Assembly: GCA_024399135.1 (NCBI GenBank)
Contig: JAKSHY010000020.1
Span: 1 to 50,247 of the forward strand
DNA: 50,247 nt
Reading direction: 5' to 3'
Origin: Lachnospiraceae bacterium
Lineage (GTDB): Bacteria > Bacillota > Clostridia > Lachnospirales > Lachnospiraceae
Program-made: the position numbers and the translations under genes
Part shown: positions 1 through 7,753 of the stretch, one piece after another
Layout of the letters: each line of letters starts with the position of its first letter
Position numbering within the stretch: the first letter of the stretch is position 1
The notes under the pieces: model-generated
What the model saw: only the letters and a program-made list of their open reading frames with translations
Database searches by the model: none
What the model was told of the DNA's origin: nothing

Positions 1-124
1 ATATATTCGTCATTATGCACTATACATCATTTTGTGGTTTACAGATGAGTTATGTACTTTCTTGTCTCATGACATACCACTGTATTTTGTGGTCTCGAAC
101 TTATTTTCGAGAAAAATTTCTACA
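1..124 (-). repeat. Structured 124-bp repeat, copy 1 (3' of flagellin)
   Basis: This stretch matches 3299-3422 with five differences, all transitions. It begins at the window edge, so it may extend further left. It lies about 8 bp after the flagellin stop codon, in the presumed 3' UTR. Short complementary segments are visible: TCTCGAA (93-99) with TTCGAGA (106-112), ACCAC (76-80) with GTGGT (89-93), GTGGT (34-38) with the same ACCAC, and ATGAG (45-49) with CTCAT (66-70). ACCAC therefore has two mutually exclusive partners. The five differences between the copies fall outside these stems. Its function is unknown. Confidence 0.85.
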
Positions 125-131
125 CTCTAAC

Positions 132-2102
132 TTACTGAAGCAAGCTCAATACACCCTCATTAATATTATTTGCCTGTGCCAGAATTGACTGTCCTGCCTG
201 AGAAAGAATGTTATTTAATGAGAACTTAATCATTTCCTTAGACATGTCAGTATCTCTTATGGTAGATTCAGCGGCCTGCGTATTTTCCGCTGCTGTGTCA
301 ATACTGTTTATTGCATGCTCTAATCTATTCTGATATGCACCAAACTTAGAACGCTGTGTACTAACTTTATTGATCGCCGTTTTCACATCATCAATGCACT
401 TATTCGCATCCTCTATAGTTAAAACATTCGAATCATACACTCCGAGCGCATATGTCGATAGCGATTCGTATTCAATATCTATATGCCGATTAGCCTCTGC
501 ATCAGCCTGAACGAAAAATTTGATCATCGACTGATAGATTGGAGAATCAAATTTTCTTCCCGTGTTATATGGTGTATAAACCCTTGCATTTCCCGTAACA
601 TCAGAATCGGTCGTGTACAAATCAAGTATCGAAGTATTGTTAAGACCATCCTTAAATTTGTTAAGCACACTATCTTCTGTATCAGTATTTGTTATACCTG
701 TTCCCAAAATAACAGATCCTATACCATTACCACTTGAATCCGTAATACTAAAATGGAGTCTTAGATATCCCCCTGAATCGCTGGCACCGCCATTACCTTC
801 ACTTAAAATTCCTGGCGTAGAATCCGCTAAATTTCCTGTAAGAGCGCTCATAACACTTGATAGTGATCCATCCATAATCCACTTTGTATTAGAGCTTTTA
901 TATTTCGAACCATCAACACGCGTAGCCCAATCCCAAAGAACATGTTCTGTCTCAGGCCTTGTGTCATATGCCCAGTAATCAACACTGGTAGACTTCAGTG
1001 TAACAGGTCCGATTCCTCCGCCCATATTATAGTTAAACGTCCATCCAGTCGAATCAACTTTGGCGGCCTCAACATCTGAATACGTAGGAGAAACCGAAGC
1101 ATTTCCTCCATCATCATTTGTTTTCGGAACGAAAATTTCATCCATTCCCTTATCAAAGCTATAAGAATCCGACATATTAGTAACATATGATTTGTATGCT
1201 GACGCCATACTAATAGATGCTTGAACACTAAACCCAGAAGACACTGCGCCCCCTGCACTATTTTCAAACCGTGCACTAAGTCCAGTACTTTCATCAAAAC
1301 GTAGACTCGTGTTGTTAATGGCATCCGCTATATCTTTGTACTCAGCATATTTCGCCACATTTAGACTAATTGGAATATCAAAATATGGAACCTTCGGATC
1401 AACTGTAGTGTCATAGAACTTATCATCGTTATACAGATCCTTCATATTGAACCTGTATCCATTGGCCTCAAGAGTACTCCAGTCTATCTTGCCAGTCTCA
1501 TAGAGATTTCCATCATTCCCCGTCCATTTCAAAGATATACCATCTGCCGTTGTGGCCTTTAGACCAATATTTCCACTTGGTAACATACCAACATTTTTAT
1601 TATTAATATCAATCATCTTATTACTCGACGGGAAGCTGGCTGTCACCTTCTTCTCTGTACCAACTTTAACCTTGTCGGTGTTGTCAGGATCCCATATCAG
1701 TTTTTCATTATATGTGGTAGTTTCGAAAATTCTAGTTAGGTCCTCTTTTAGTTGTTGGACCTCAAGATCTATATATTCCCTGTCATCTTCATGGAGGGTA
1801 CCATTAGCGGCCTTGACCGCAAGTTCATTCATTCTCTGAAGAATATAATGTGATTCCTCAAGTGCTCCGTCAGCTGTCTGGACATAACCAATACCTTCCT
1901 CAACATTGGCCGACGCCTGTGTAAGTCCTCTTACCTGACGCCTCATTTTTTCAGAAATAGCCAAGCCTGCGGCATCATCTGCAGCACGATTAACTCGATA
2001 CCCAGACGATAATTTCTCCGTAGACTTGGCTCTAGTATTGTTAACAATATTAAATTGACGTTGCGCATTCATAGCTTGCAGATTATGTGCGAGCGTTATC
2101 AT
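132..2102 (-). CDS. fliC: Flagellin, large central variable domain
   Basis: This 656-residue protein is the filament subunit of the flagellum, exported by the flagellar type III system and polymerised outside the cell. The conserved N-terminal D0/D1 helices (about residues 1-140, with NTRAKSTEKLSSGYRVNRA and DDAAGLAISEKMR) and the conserved C-terminal helices (last 100 residues, ending NNINEGVLSLLQ) are both intact. Between them lie about 400 residues of surface-exposed variable D2/D3 sequence, making it much longer than a minimal 270-residue flagellin. The start is supported by a GGTGG ribosome site about 9 bp upstream and a sigma-28-like promoter at 2159-2186. It is not next to other flagellar genes, so it is probably one of several flagellin copies. 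Family assignment is certain; the symbol is generic. Confidence 0.97.
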   Translation of the reverse strand: MITLAHNLQAMNAQRQFNIVNNTRAKSTEKLSSGYRVNRAADDAAGLAISEKMRRQVRGLTQASANVEEGIGYVQTADGALEESHYILQRMNELAVKAANGTLHEDDREYIDLEVQQLKEDLTRIFETTTYNEKLIWDPDNTDKVKVGTEKKVTASFPSSNKMIDINNKNVGMLPSGNIGLKATTADGISLKWTGNDGNLYETGKIDWSTLEANGYRFNMKDLYNDDKFYDTTVDPKVPYFDIPISLNVAKYAEYKDIADAINNTSLRFDESTGLSARFENSAGGAVSSGFSVQASISMASAYKSYVTNMSDSYSFDKGMDEIFVPKTNDDGGNASVSPTYSDVEAAKVDSTGWTFNYNMGGGIGPVTLKSTSVDYWAYDTRPETEHVLWDWATRVDGSKYKSSNTKWIMDGSLSSVMSALTGNLADSTPGILSEGNGGASDSGGYLRLHFSITDSSGNGIGSVILGTGITNTDTEDSVLNKFKDGLNNTSILDLYTTDSDVTGNARVYTPYNTGRKFDSPIYQSMIKFFVQADAEANRHIDIEYESLSTYALGVYDSNVLTIEDANKCIDDVKTAINKVSTQRSKFGAYQNRLEHAINSIDTAAENTQAAESTIRDTDMSKEMIKFSLNNILSQAGQSILAQANNINEGVLSLLQ

Positions 2103-2158
2103 TAATATTAACCACCTTCATGATGACAGGTTCACAAAAAGTACTTCCTTACCATTAT

Positions 2159-2186
2159 ATATCGGTTGTTGATGATACCACAATTA
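2159..2186 (-). promoter_or_regulatory. Sigma-28 (FliA/SigD)-like promoter of flagellin
   Basis: On the minus strand, TAAT (2183-2186) is followed after 16 bp by ACCGATAT (2159-2166). This resembles the motility sigma consensus TAAA-N15-GCCGATAA, with CCGATA intact. The flagellin start codon is about 57 bp downstream, so the 5' leader would be about 50 nt. The gene behind it is flagellin, which supports the call; the spacing is one base off the consensus. Confidence 0.55.
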
Positions 2187-2196
2187 GTAATTGTGC

Positions 2197-2259
2197 GCAT
2201 TATCTAAATCAATTCGATCCCCTAATGTCATAAATCCCGCCTCCACTTCTGGTGTTCTT
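2197..2259 (-). pseudogene. Remnant of a second Rpn-family nuclease gene
   Basis: These 63 bp match 2412-2474, inside the neighbouring nuclease gene, with two mismatches. In the corresponding frame they still encode TPEVEAGFMTLGDRIDLDNA. The fragment lies directly behind the intact gene, touching its stop codon, and just upstream of the flagellin promoter. It is best read as the leftover of another gene copy or of a recombination between paralogues. It has no start and is too short to act as a gene. Confidence 0.75.
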
Positions 2260-3097
2260 ATTTTGTACAATAGTTATTCATCTTTTCTTTGAATTCTTCC
2301 CTAGAAATATCGAGTCTTTTTGCTGCAATCTCCAAGGTAATTTCTCCATCCTGTACCATTGATGCAATCAATGACCAGCGTTCTTCTTCTCTTCCTTCTT
2401 CTCTGGCCTTTGCATTATCTAAATCCATTCGATCCCCTAATGTCATAAATCCCGCCTCCACTTCTGGTGCTCTTTTTACTCTCTTTACATACTCAGCAAT
2501 CTCTTTTGTTGCTGCATCTACTTCGTTCTCTTCCCTTGTACTTTCAATATATTTTAGCATATTGTGTATTGATTCACTACCGCCCTTAGCACCTTTGGTA
2601 TTAAAATATAGGAACGTTAATCCATCGTTATACTCTAGTTCCGGTATTTCCTTACATTTATTCCTAAATGTATAGATCATCTGATTTTCCCCGAATATGT
2701 CAAAATTAGTTATTGTTATTACGAACAAGTTCGGTATCTTCGAAAAATCTCTTAAACCAGATCTTACATATCTTCCATCTACCTTCGCCTGATAGAATCT
2801 ACTATGCCTTGGAAAGTCTAAATCATTTTTAGTATGTGGTTCATAATCATATACTGTTTCTACCTCTGATTCTTTATCTTTTTCATTGATTTCAACATCA
2901 AGACGTATACCTCTAAGATCCGTGTCATCTCCCTGTATCATACTTTGAGCTTTAATACTAATTTCACCTAATTCTTTTTCCAAAAGTACTGAAAGAATCT
3001 TCTTATAGCAAAGCACATTGACTTCTTTATTCATAGCCATTGCATTTGCTAAAAAATCATCCATCAAATTCAGTTCTTCAAGTTTTCTTTTCGTCAT
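2258..3097 (-). CDS. Rpn-family PD-(D/E)XK nuclease (PDDEXK_2, transposase-like)
   Basis: This 279-residue protein belongs to the Rpn/YhgA-like group (recombination-promoting nuclease, PF12784 type), which is numerous in gut Firmicutes. The nuclease core is seen around residues 60-170: RGIRLDVEI, then VYDYEPH, then the PRHSRFYQAKVD segment and NLFVITITNFDIFG. The C-terminal third is the usual charged region ending in a small helical domain (SREEFKEKM). Family members are known or proposed to cut DNA and promote RecA-independent recombination; this is family knowledge, not visible here. It stands alone between the flagellin promoter and a terminator-like hairpin, and a 63-bp piece of a second copy lies directly downstream. 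Confidence 0.88.
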   Translation of the reverse strand: MTKRKLEELNLMDDFLANAMAMNKEVNVLCYKKILSVLLEKELGEISIKAQSMIQGDDTDLRGIRLDVEINEKDKESEVETVYDYEPHTKNDLDFPRHSRFYQAKVDGRYVRSGLRDFSKIPNLFVITITNFDIFGENQMIYTFRNKCKEIPELEYNDGLTFLYFNTKGAKGGSESIHNMLKYIESTREENEVDAATKEIAEYVKRVKRAPEVEAGFMTLGDRMDLDNAKAREEGREEERWSLIASMVQDGEITLEIAAKRLDISREEFKEKMNNYCTK

Positions 3098-3214
3098 TCA
3101 CTGTCCTCCTGTTCTGCAGGAGCACATATCATTCGAACTCCTGCTTAATATTTAATTAGTTACTTAAGCTGGATTTCTTTAGATTTTCTTGAATATTAGA
3201 ATTATTAGAATCGC

Positions 3215-3264
3215 TAAAAACAAAAGCAGCTTATTTAGATACTTAAATCGTACCCAAATAAGCT
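3215..3264 (-). terminator. Probable intrinsic terminator of the sulfatase-like gene
   Basis: AGCTTATTT (3228-3236) pairs with AAATAAGCT (3256-3264). On the minus strand the stem is followed by GCTTTTGTTTTT. The 19-nt loop is large and the stem AT-rich, so strength is moderate. It would end the transcript from 3437-5134 after that transcript has passed through the 124-bp repeat. Confidence 0.5.
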
Positions 3265-3298
3265 ATCTTTTTCAATCATTATTTATCCAATGGCAAAT

Positions 3299-3422
3299 AT
3301 ATATTCGTCATTATGCACTATACATTATTTTGTGGTTTACAGATGAGTTATGTGCTTTCTTGCCTCATAACACACCACTGTATTTTGTGGTCTCGAACTT
3401 ATTTTCGAGAAAAATTTCTACA
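3299..3422 (-). repeat. Structured 124-bp repeat, copy 2 (3' of sulfatase gene)
   Basis: This is the second copy of the element at 1-124, lying about 14 bp after the stop codon of the sulfatase-like gene, in the same orientation relative to its upstream gene as copy 1. It differs from copy 1 by five transitions. All predicted pairing segments (the TCTCGAA/TTCGAGA stem, both GTGGT segments, ACCAC, ATGAG and CTCAT) are unchanged. The two copies bracket the flagellin and Rpn genes as 3.3-kb-spaced direct repeats. Confidence 0.9.
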
Positions 3423-3436
3423 TACCAAAGTATAAT

Positions 3437-5134
3437 CTATTCATATACGACACCAGTTTTTTCTATCTTATCATAATCGTATATACTTCCCTCTATCTTG
3501 TATTCCACAAATTCATCGTTCTTCGAATGCATCTTCAGCGCGCCATCAAAGGTTGTATAATAAAAATATCGTGTCCTTTCATCCCCTTCTTTGACGTCAA
3601 ATACCGCATCAGACTGTTCTCCATTTAGAAGCCTCTTATAGCATTCATTTAAATCTTCATAAGAAACTGGAGCTTTATTAATAGACATATCATGCTTTTC
3701 ATCATATCCCTTGATTAACAGTATAGGACTATGTATTTTCCCGCCTTCAATTTTATGACTACCATGATCTGCCATAATCATTATGATAGAATTATCATAT
3801 GCACCTATTTTCTTAAGTCTATCAAGATATTCTCCAAGTATTTTAACCATTACATATCCTGACTCTTCTAGTGAAAGCTCATCCTTCGTAATCTTCATAT
3901 CAGCGGTGAGTTCTCTGACCGCATGAATACCTTTCATATGATAAAAATGAAACATCTTCTCGTCGGTATCAGCCTTCATTCCATTAATTCTTTTATAGAA
4001 ATGTAGATTTCTCCAGCTATATTCTTTAATGGAATCATCAAAATCAGTCTCGCCATTAACAGTATACATATCTTTGTCATCATCAAAATCATCCATATCG
4101 AATTCAAAGAATGGCCGTGCGAACTGTGGAGCATACCTGAATGCCAGTAACCTATAGAAATTCGTTATTGTAGCATTAGATTTCGGAGCAAAATCAATTT
4201 TCTCCCAACATGAGATTTTCTTGGCGAATTCATTTTGAGGAAGTGTTACTGTAGTATAAACATTCACATTCCAGTCATCATCAAGTAACTGGTTAAGGAG
4301 TGGAGATTTTTCGTATGCTTCATTAATAAACTCTCCATACTCACACTGGTTTAAATACATATCGCCTGTTATTATTTGAGGGACTGCAAAATCCGTAAGC
4401 GTGAATCTTCCAGCATTATCAGCATAATACGTAAAATCTTTAAAAACTTTCTGGCACAACTCTGGATGTTCTTCCATAACCTTATCCAAAACACGAATAT
4501 CATACGTATCAAGCATAACTATGTTAAAATTCTGAGTTGTTGAATAGCTTTTCGTATTAGCTTCAGTAGAAACATACTCAACCTTGCTATCTAATGCATG
4601 ATACATAGTCATGGAAGTAAGAAGTGTAACCATCTCCATTCCCAAAATGCAAAGATTAACAATTGTATATGCTTTTGAAATCTTTTGATATTTAAACTTG
4701 ACTCTAAGAAGAATAAAGATTGTTGCTATAGCAACATAAACCACTATATGAATAATGGCCTCTAAATAATGTTCATCCCAGGGAAGTGCCTCTCCATCCA
4801 TTTTCCCCATATCTACAACAAGATAATTTCCCTGTAGGTACAAAATCACTAAAAGTGTGAAGAAAAAAATGAATAAAACATGACTGATTCTTGGGAAAAA
4901 TCTGGTTACTAGAAGTCCTAAAATTAACATCGCGCCGAATGCCATTCCGAAGAACTTCAATATTTCAGGAAATATGTCATATAAATCGAACCAAAAATCA
5001 TTGATGTTTCCGACATATAGATCAAGTGGTGCGAAAAGACCAAATGTGAAGGTGAATGTAAACACCAGAATTATACAATGTATATATTTGTTATCTAAAA
5101 AACTCTTTTTCATTATCTCTATTACAATATTCAA
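3437..5134 (-). CDS. Membrane-anchored sulfatase-like hydrolase/transferase
   Basis: This 565-residue protein has about four to five N-terminal membrane helices (residues 15-190, e.g. IILVFTFTFTFGLFA and IIHIVVYVAIATIFILL) followed by an extracytoplasmic alkaline-phosphatase-superfamily domain. NIVMLDTYD near residue 205 supplies the first metal/nucleophile segment, and IIMIMADHGSHK near residue 455 the second metal site. The architecture is that of LTA-synthase-like and phosphoglycerol/phosphoethanolamine transferases, so a role in modifying surface glycans or teichoic acids is likely; the substrate cannot be read. The frame opens with TTG at 5134; ATG at 5113 (MKKSFLDNK) is an equally good start. 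A 124-bp structured repeat lies in its 3' UTR. Confidence 0.85.
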   Translation of the reverse strand: MNIVIEIMKKSFLDNKYIHCIILVFTFTFTFGLFAPLDLYVGNINDFWFDLYDIFPEILKFFGMAFGAMLILGLLVTRFFPRISHVLFIFFFTLLVILYLQGNYLVVDMGKMDGEALPWDEHYLEAIIHIVVYVAIATIFILLRVKFKYQKISKAYTIVNLCILGMEMVTLLTSMTMYHALDSKVEYVSTEANTKSYSTTQNFNIVMLDTYDIRVLDKVMEEHPELCQKVFKDFTYYADNAGRFTLTDFAVPQIITGDMYLNQCEYGEFINEAYEKSPLLNQLLDDDWNVNVYTTVTLPQNEFAKKISCWEKIDFAPKSNATITNFYRLLAFRYAPQFARPFFEFDMDDFDDDKDMYTVNGETDFDDSIKEYSWRNLHFYKRINGMKADTDEKMFHFYHMKGIHAVRELTADMKITKDELSLEESGYVMVKILGEYLDRLKKIGAYDNSIIMIMADHGSHKIEGGKIHSPILLIKGYDEKHDMSINKAPVSYEDLNECYKRLLNGEQSDAVFDVKEGDERTRYFYYTTFDGALKMHSKNDEFVEYKIEGSIYDYDKIEKTGVVYE

Positions 5135-5173
5135 TGTTTCTTCGGTTCTCGTTTCTACCGATCACATCTTTTA

Positions 5174-6820
5174 TTATTTTAGTTTGCACTCAGTAAGAAT
5201 TACATGGTCATCAGCTATCAAAAATGTGAATTGATAGCTCTTGCCATTATCTTCATAATCAATCGTCCATGATGGTGACTCTGGACGCGGAACAACAATT
5301 CCAAGTGCCGACAGCTTATTGTATGCACTCTTTCGCATATCTTTACAGTAGACTCCCAAAAGATGTGCCCTTGAATCTGTAGCAGTATTATCACAGCTCA
5401 CAGACTCAACCTGTTGATTCATATTAGTGTGGATAGACATACCATAATCTGCATAATATGTATCGTAATCGCTGGTTTTCGAATTAGGTTCTCCTATTAT
5501 ATTTTGAACATCGTCCAAGCTGCGTCCCAAAAGATTCACTATTTCAACTGGCGCAAGTGGATCCTTTTCTATTTCCTTTTTATCAAAATAATTAAGGTAT
5601 ATCATTACGGCTATTAACGCCAGTAAAATACCTGTTATTATTCCTACTGCTATTTTCTTACCTTTAGGCTCTTTCTTATCTTCTTCTGTTCTAAAATCAT
5701 GGAACGAAATAAGTCTGGCCTCTGTCTTCGACTTGGCTTTTTCTATTGCAAGGCGCTCTGCCTCTTCTTGAGCTTGACGTTCCTCTTCCTCACGTCTTTT
5801 CTTCTCTTCTAATTCGAAGGCATCCGCTTTTTCTTGTGCAAGGCGCTCCTCTTCTGCTTTTCTTTCCGCTTCAAGTCTTTCAGCTTCCAGGCGCTCCGCC
5901 TCTAATCTCTCAGCTTCTAGCCTTTCTGCCTCTAAGCGTTCTGCTTCTAGTCTCTCAGCCTCTAATCTTTCTGCTTCTAAGCGCTCAGCTTCTAATCTTT
6001 CTGCCTCTAATCTTTCTGCCTCTTCACGAGCCAGACGCTCCTCTTCTGCTTTTCTTTCCGCTTCAAGCCTTTCAGCTTCTAAACGCTCTGCCTCTAATCT
6101 TTCGGCTTCTAAGCGCTCAGCTTCTAATCTTTCTGCCTCTTCACGAGCCAGACGCTCCTCTTCTGCTTTTCTTTCCGCCTCAAGTCTTTCGGCTTCCAGG
6201 CGCTCTGCTTCTAAGCGCTCAGCTTCTAAGCGTTCTGCTTCTAATCTCTCAGCTTCTAAACGCTCTGCTTCTAATCTTTCTGCCTCTAAGCGTTCTGCCT
6301 CTAATCTTTCTGCCTCTTCACGAGCCAGGCGCTCCTCTTCTGCTTTTCTTTCCGCCTCAAGTCTTTCGGCTTCTAAGCGTTCAGCTTCTAAGCGCTCCGC
6401 CTCTAATCTTTCGGCTTCTAGTCTCTCAGCCTCTAATCTTTCTGCCTCAAGTCTTTCGGCTTCTAGACGCTCTGCTTCTAAGCGCTCCGCCTCTTCTCTA
6501 GCCTTCTTTTCTGCATCCAACTTAGCCTGATAACGGCCAGATGCAATGTATCGCATCTTCTTCACACAAGTAGGACACAGTACTTGCTCGCCTTCCTTTA
6601 AAGGCGTCTTACAATATAAACAGTTTTCTGGTATAGGTTTTCCTTCAGCAGCACGAAAAACGATTGTCTCGAACATTTTCGCAGGACGAGATTCGAATGG
6701 CTGTTTTTTCTCCACCCATCCACGTATTTTTGCTGCATCTTCTGCATCATGAAAATTAACTTTATTTAAAAGCAATAATATTGTTTTTGCTTCGCTAATT
6801 CTGATATCAGATATCTTCAA
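5174..6820 (-). CDS. Zinc-ribbon membrane protein with long ERLEA-repeat coiled coil
   Basis: This 548-residue protein has four parts. Residues 1-100 are a small domain with a four-cysteine zinc ribbon (C67, C70, C82, C85). Residues about 105-335 are a highly charged coiled coil or single alpha helix made of ERLEA pentads in blocks of 9, 9, 5 and 10, separated by the 14-residue linker [14 protein letters not shown]. One membrane helix follows (about 390-411, [20 protein letters not shown]), then a C-terminal domain with [21 protein letters not shown], reminiscent of SmpA/OmlA-type lipid-binding folds. The membrane helix probably places the zinc ribbon and stalk inside and the C-terminal domain outside. 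It may be a spacer or scaffold linking cytoplasm and envelope. No named family is recognised for the whole protein. Confidence 0.8.
   Translation of the reverse strand: MKISDIRISEAKTILLLLNKVNFHDAEDAAKIRGWVEKKQPFESRPAKMFETIVFRAAEGKPIPENCLYCKTPLKEGEQVLCPTCVKKMRYIASGRYQAKLDAEKKAREEAERLEAERLEAERLEAERLEAERLEAERLEAERLEAERLEAERLEAERKAEEERLAREEAERLEAERLEAERLEAERLEAERLEAERLEAERLEAERLEAERLEAERKAEEERLAREEAERLEAERLEAERLEAERLEAERLEAERKAEEERLAREEAERLEAERLEAERLEAERLEAERLEAERLEAERLEAERLEAERLEAERLEAERKAEEERLAQEKADAFELEEKKRREEEERQAQEEAERLAIEKAKSKTEARLISFHDFRTEEDKKEPKGKKIAVGIITGILLALIAVMIYLNYFDKKEIEKDPLAPVEIVNLLGRSLDDVQNIIGEPNSKTSDYDTYYADYGMSIHTNMNQQVESVSCDNTATDSRAHLLGVYCKDMRKSAYNKLSALGIVVPRPESPSWTIDYEDNGKSYQFTFLIADDHVILTECKLK
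5867..6487 (-). repeat. Higher-order coding repeat: 15-bp ERLEA units with 42-bp linkers
   Basis: In plus coordinates the blocks are 5867-6016 (10 units), 6059-6133 (5), 6176-6310 (9) and 6353-6487 (9). They are separated by three 42-bp linkers at 6017-6058, 6134-6175 and 6311-6352. Every unit encodes ERLEA, but the units differ at synonymous positions (Arg as AGA, CGC, CGT or AGG; Leu as TTA, CTT, CTA or CTG). The units are thus old and held at protein level, while block-plus-linker duplications look more recent. Confidence 0.95.
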
Positions 6821-6867
6821 CGTCGTTCCTCCAAAAAACCAACACTAACTAATTGATTATAACACAA

Positions 6868-6911
6868 AACAAAAAGATACAGAAGAACTCATTGAATTCA
6901 TCTGTATCTTT
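6868..6911 (-). terminator. Intrinsic terminator of the DUF4867 gene
   Basis: AAAGATACAG (6873-6882) pairs with CTGTATCTTT (6902-6911). On the minus strand the stem is followed by TTTTTGTTTTG. It lies about 50 bp after the DUF4867 stop codon, with no comparable T-run on the plus strand. Confidence 0.8.
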
Positions 6912-6959
6912 CAAAACCTACTTAGTAAAAAATTATCTAACCTGACCCTTTGGGCTGAA

Positions 6960-7583
6960 TTATTCTCTGATGTCTAAGTTCTTTCCAATCAAACCGATAT
7001 GAGCACCAGCATCTAATCCACCTTCAGCATGTCCGATAAGCCACTTATTCTTTGCTGTGATTAACTTATCTTCCCAGCCTTCATGTTTCTCATCAAGTGG
7101 TAAGTTGGTACCTCTAGGAAGAACAATACCAACCTTGAATCCATCTTCACTAGCAGAACATGGAGCATAGTGAAGTGAGGTTGCATATACTTCAACAGCA
7201 GTTCCTGCTGGAACGAAGAATGCTTCCATTAATGATGTATCATAAGTGAAATCTTCTGTAATATCCTGCTCCATACCAAGAATTAAGATGGCATCTGTAG
7301 CAGCTACATTAATTTCTGAATCTCTATGATATTCAACAGCGTTAAGCTTGTAGTTATGGCCATTACAATATCCAATCTGAATATCTAACTCACCATATGT
7401 CTTAGTCTTAAGCGCCTTATAAGTGTCTGTAGCCTCCAAGCAATCAATTGATGGCTCATATGCAACTCCCTCAGGTAATGGAGTCTTATCAAGAATCTCC
7501 TTAATCAAGCTGCTAAAATCAATTCCCTGTACAACCTTTCCATACTTCTTAAAAGCTGGATCTGTAATCTTTTTAATTTCCAT
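6960..7583 (-). CDS. DUF4867 family protein, cupin-like
   Basis: This 207-residue protein matches DUF4867, a family found mostly in Firmicutes and thought to have a cupin-type beta barrel. Visible features are the GYCNGHNYKLNAVEYHRDSEIN stretch (residues 71-92, written here in part: EYHRDSEIN, with H86 and E90 as plausible metal ligands), the barrel segment EAFFVPAGTAVEVYATSLHY, and a C-terminal part naming no catalytic motif. No signal peptide or membrane segment is present. It is a single-gene unit with its own promoter (7632-7660) and terminator (6868-6911). Relatives often sit near carbohydrate genes and may be sugar isomerase-like, but the role is not established. The start has a GAAGGAG ribosome site. 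Confidence 0.8.
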   Translation of the reverse strand: MEIKKITDPAFKKYGKVVQGIDFSSLIKEILDKTPLPEGVAYEPSIDCLEATDTYKALKTKTYGELDIQIGYCNGHNYKLNAVEYHRDSEINVAATDAILILGMEQDITEDFTYDTSLMEAFFVPAGTAVEVYATSLHYAPCSASEDGFKVGIVLPRGTNLPLDEKHEGWEDKLITAKNKWLIGHAEGGLDAGAHIGLIGKNLDIRE

Positions 7584-7631
7584 TTTTGCTTCTCCTTCTA
7601 TAAGTTATTAACCAAATAACTTCCCCAAAAT

Positions 7632-7660
7632 ATTATACATTATTATTCATTATATTGTAA
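7632..7660 (-). promoter_or_regulatory. SigA-type promoter of the DUF4867 gene
   Basis: On the minus strand, TTACAA (7655-7660) and TATAAT (7632-7637) are separated by 17 bp, about 50 bp before the start codon. The adjacent stretch 7670-7740 carries a repeated TTTCACCATG and otherwise holds nothing recognisable. Confidence 0.6.
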
Positions 7661-7753
7661 CAACATTTTAAATTTCGTTATTATATATTTCACCATGTTT
7701 CATTTCACCATGCTTTATTCATTCACGCATATTTCACTCAACCATCCGTATAT

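Larger units (their letters stand above)
3098..3436. other. Intergenic region with terminator and structured repeat
   Basis: No gene is visible in these 339 bp. They contain the ribosome site and leader of the Rpn gene (3098-3200), a minus-strand terminator-like hairpin (3215-3264) and copy 2 of the 124-bp repeat (3299-3422). The short plus-strand reading frame here has no start signal and crosses the repeat, so it is not called. Confidence 0.7.

Noticed and set aside
1-3422. Composite transposon bounded by the 124-bp repeats
   Set aside because: The repeats lack terminal inverted ends and target duplications, carry no transposase, and each is tied to the 3' end of a gene. Rpn is not a classical transposase.
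5867-6487. CRISPR-like array
   Set aside because: The regular units are coding (in-frame ERLEA codons) with no unique spacers and no cas genes.
5746-6501. 251-residue plus-strand reading frame rich in Leu and Pro
   Set aside because: It is the antisense of the ERLEA repeat, which leaves other frames open. There is no ribosome site and the composition is an artefact of the repeat.
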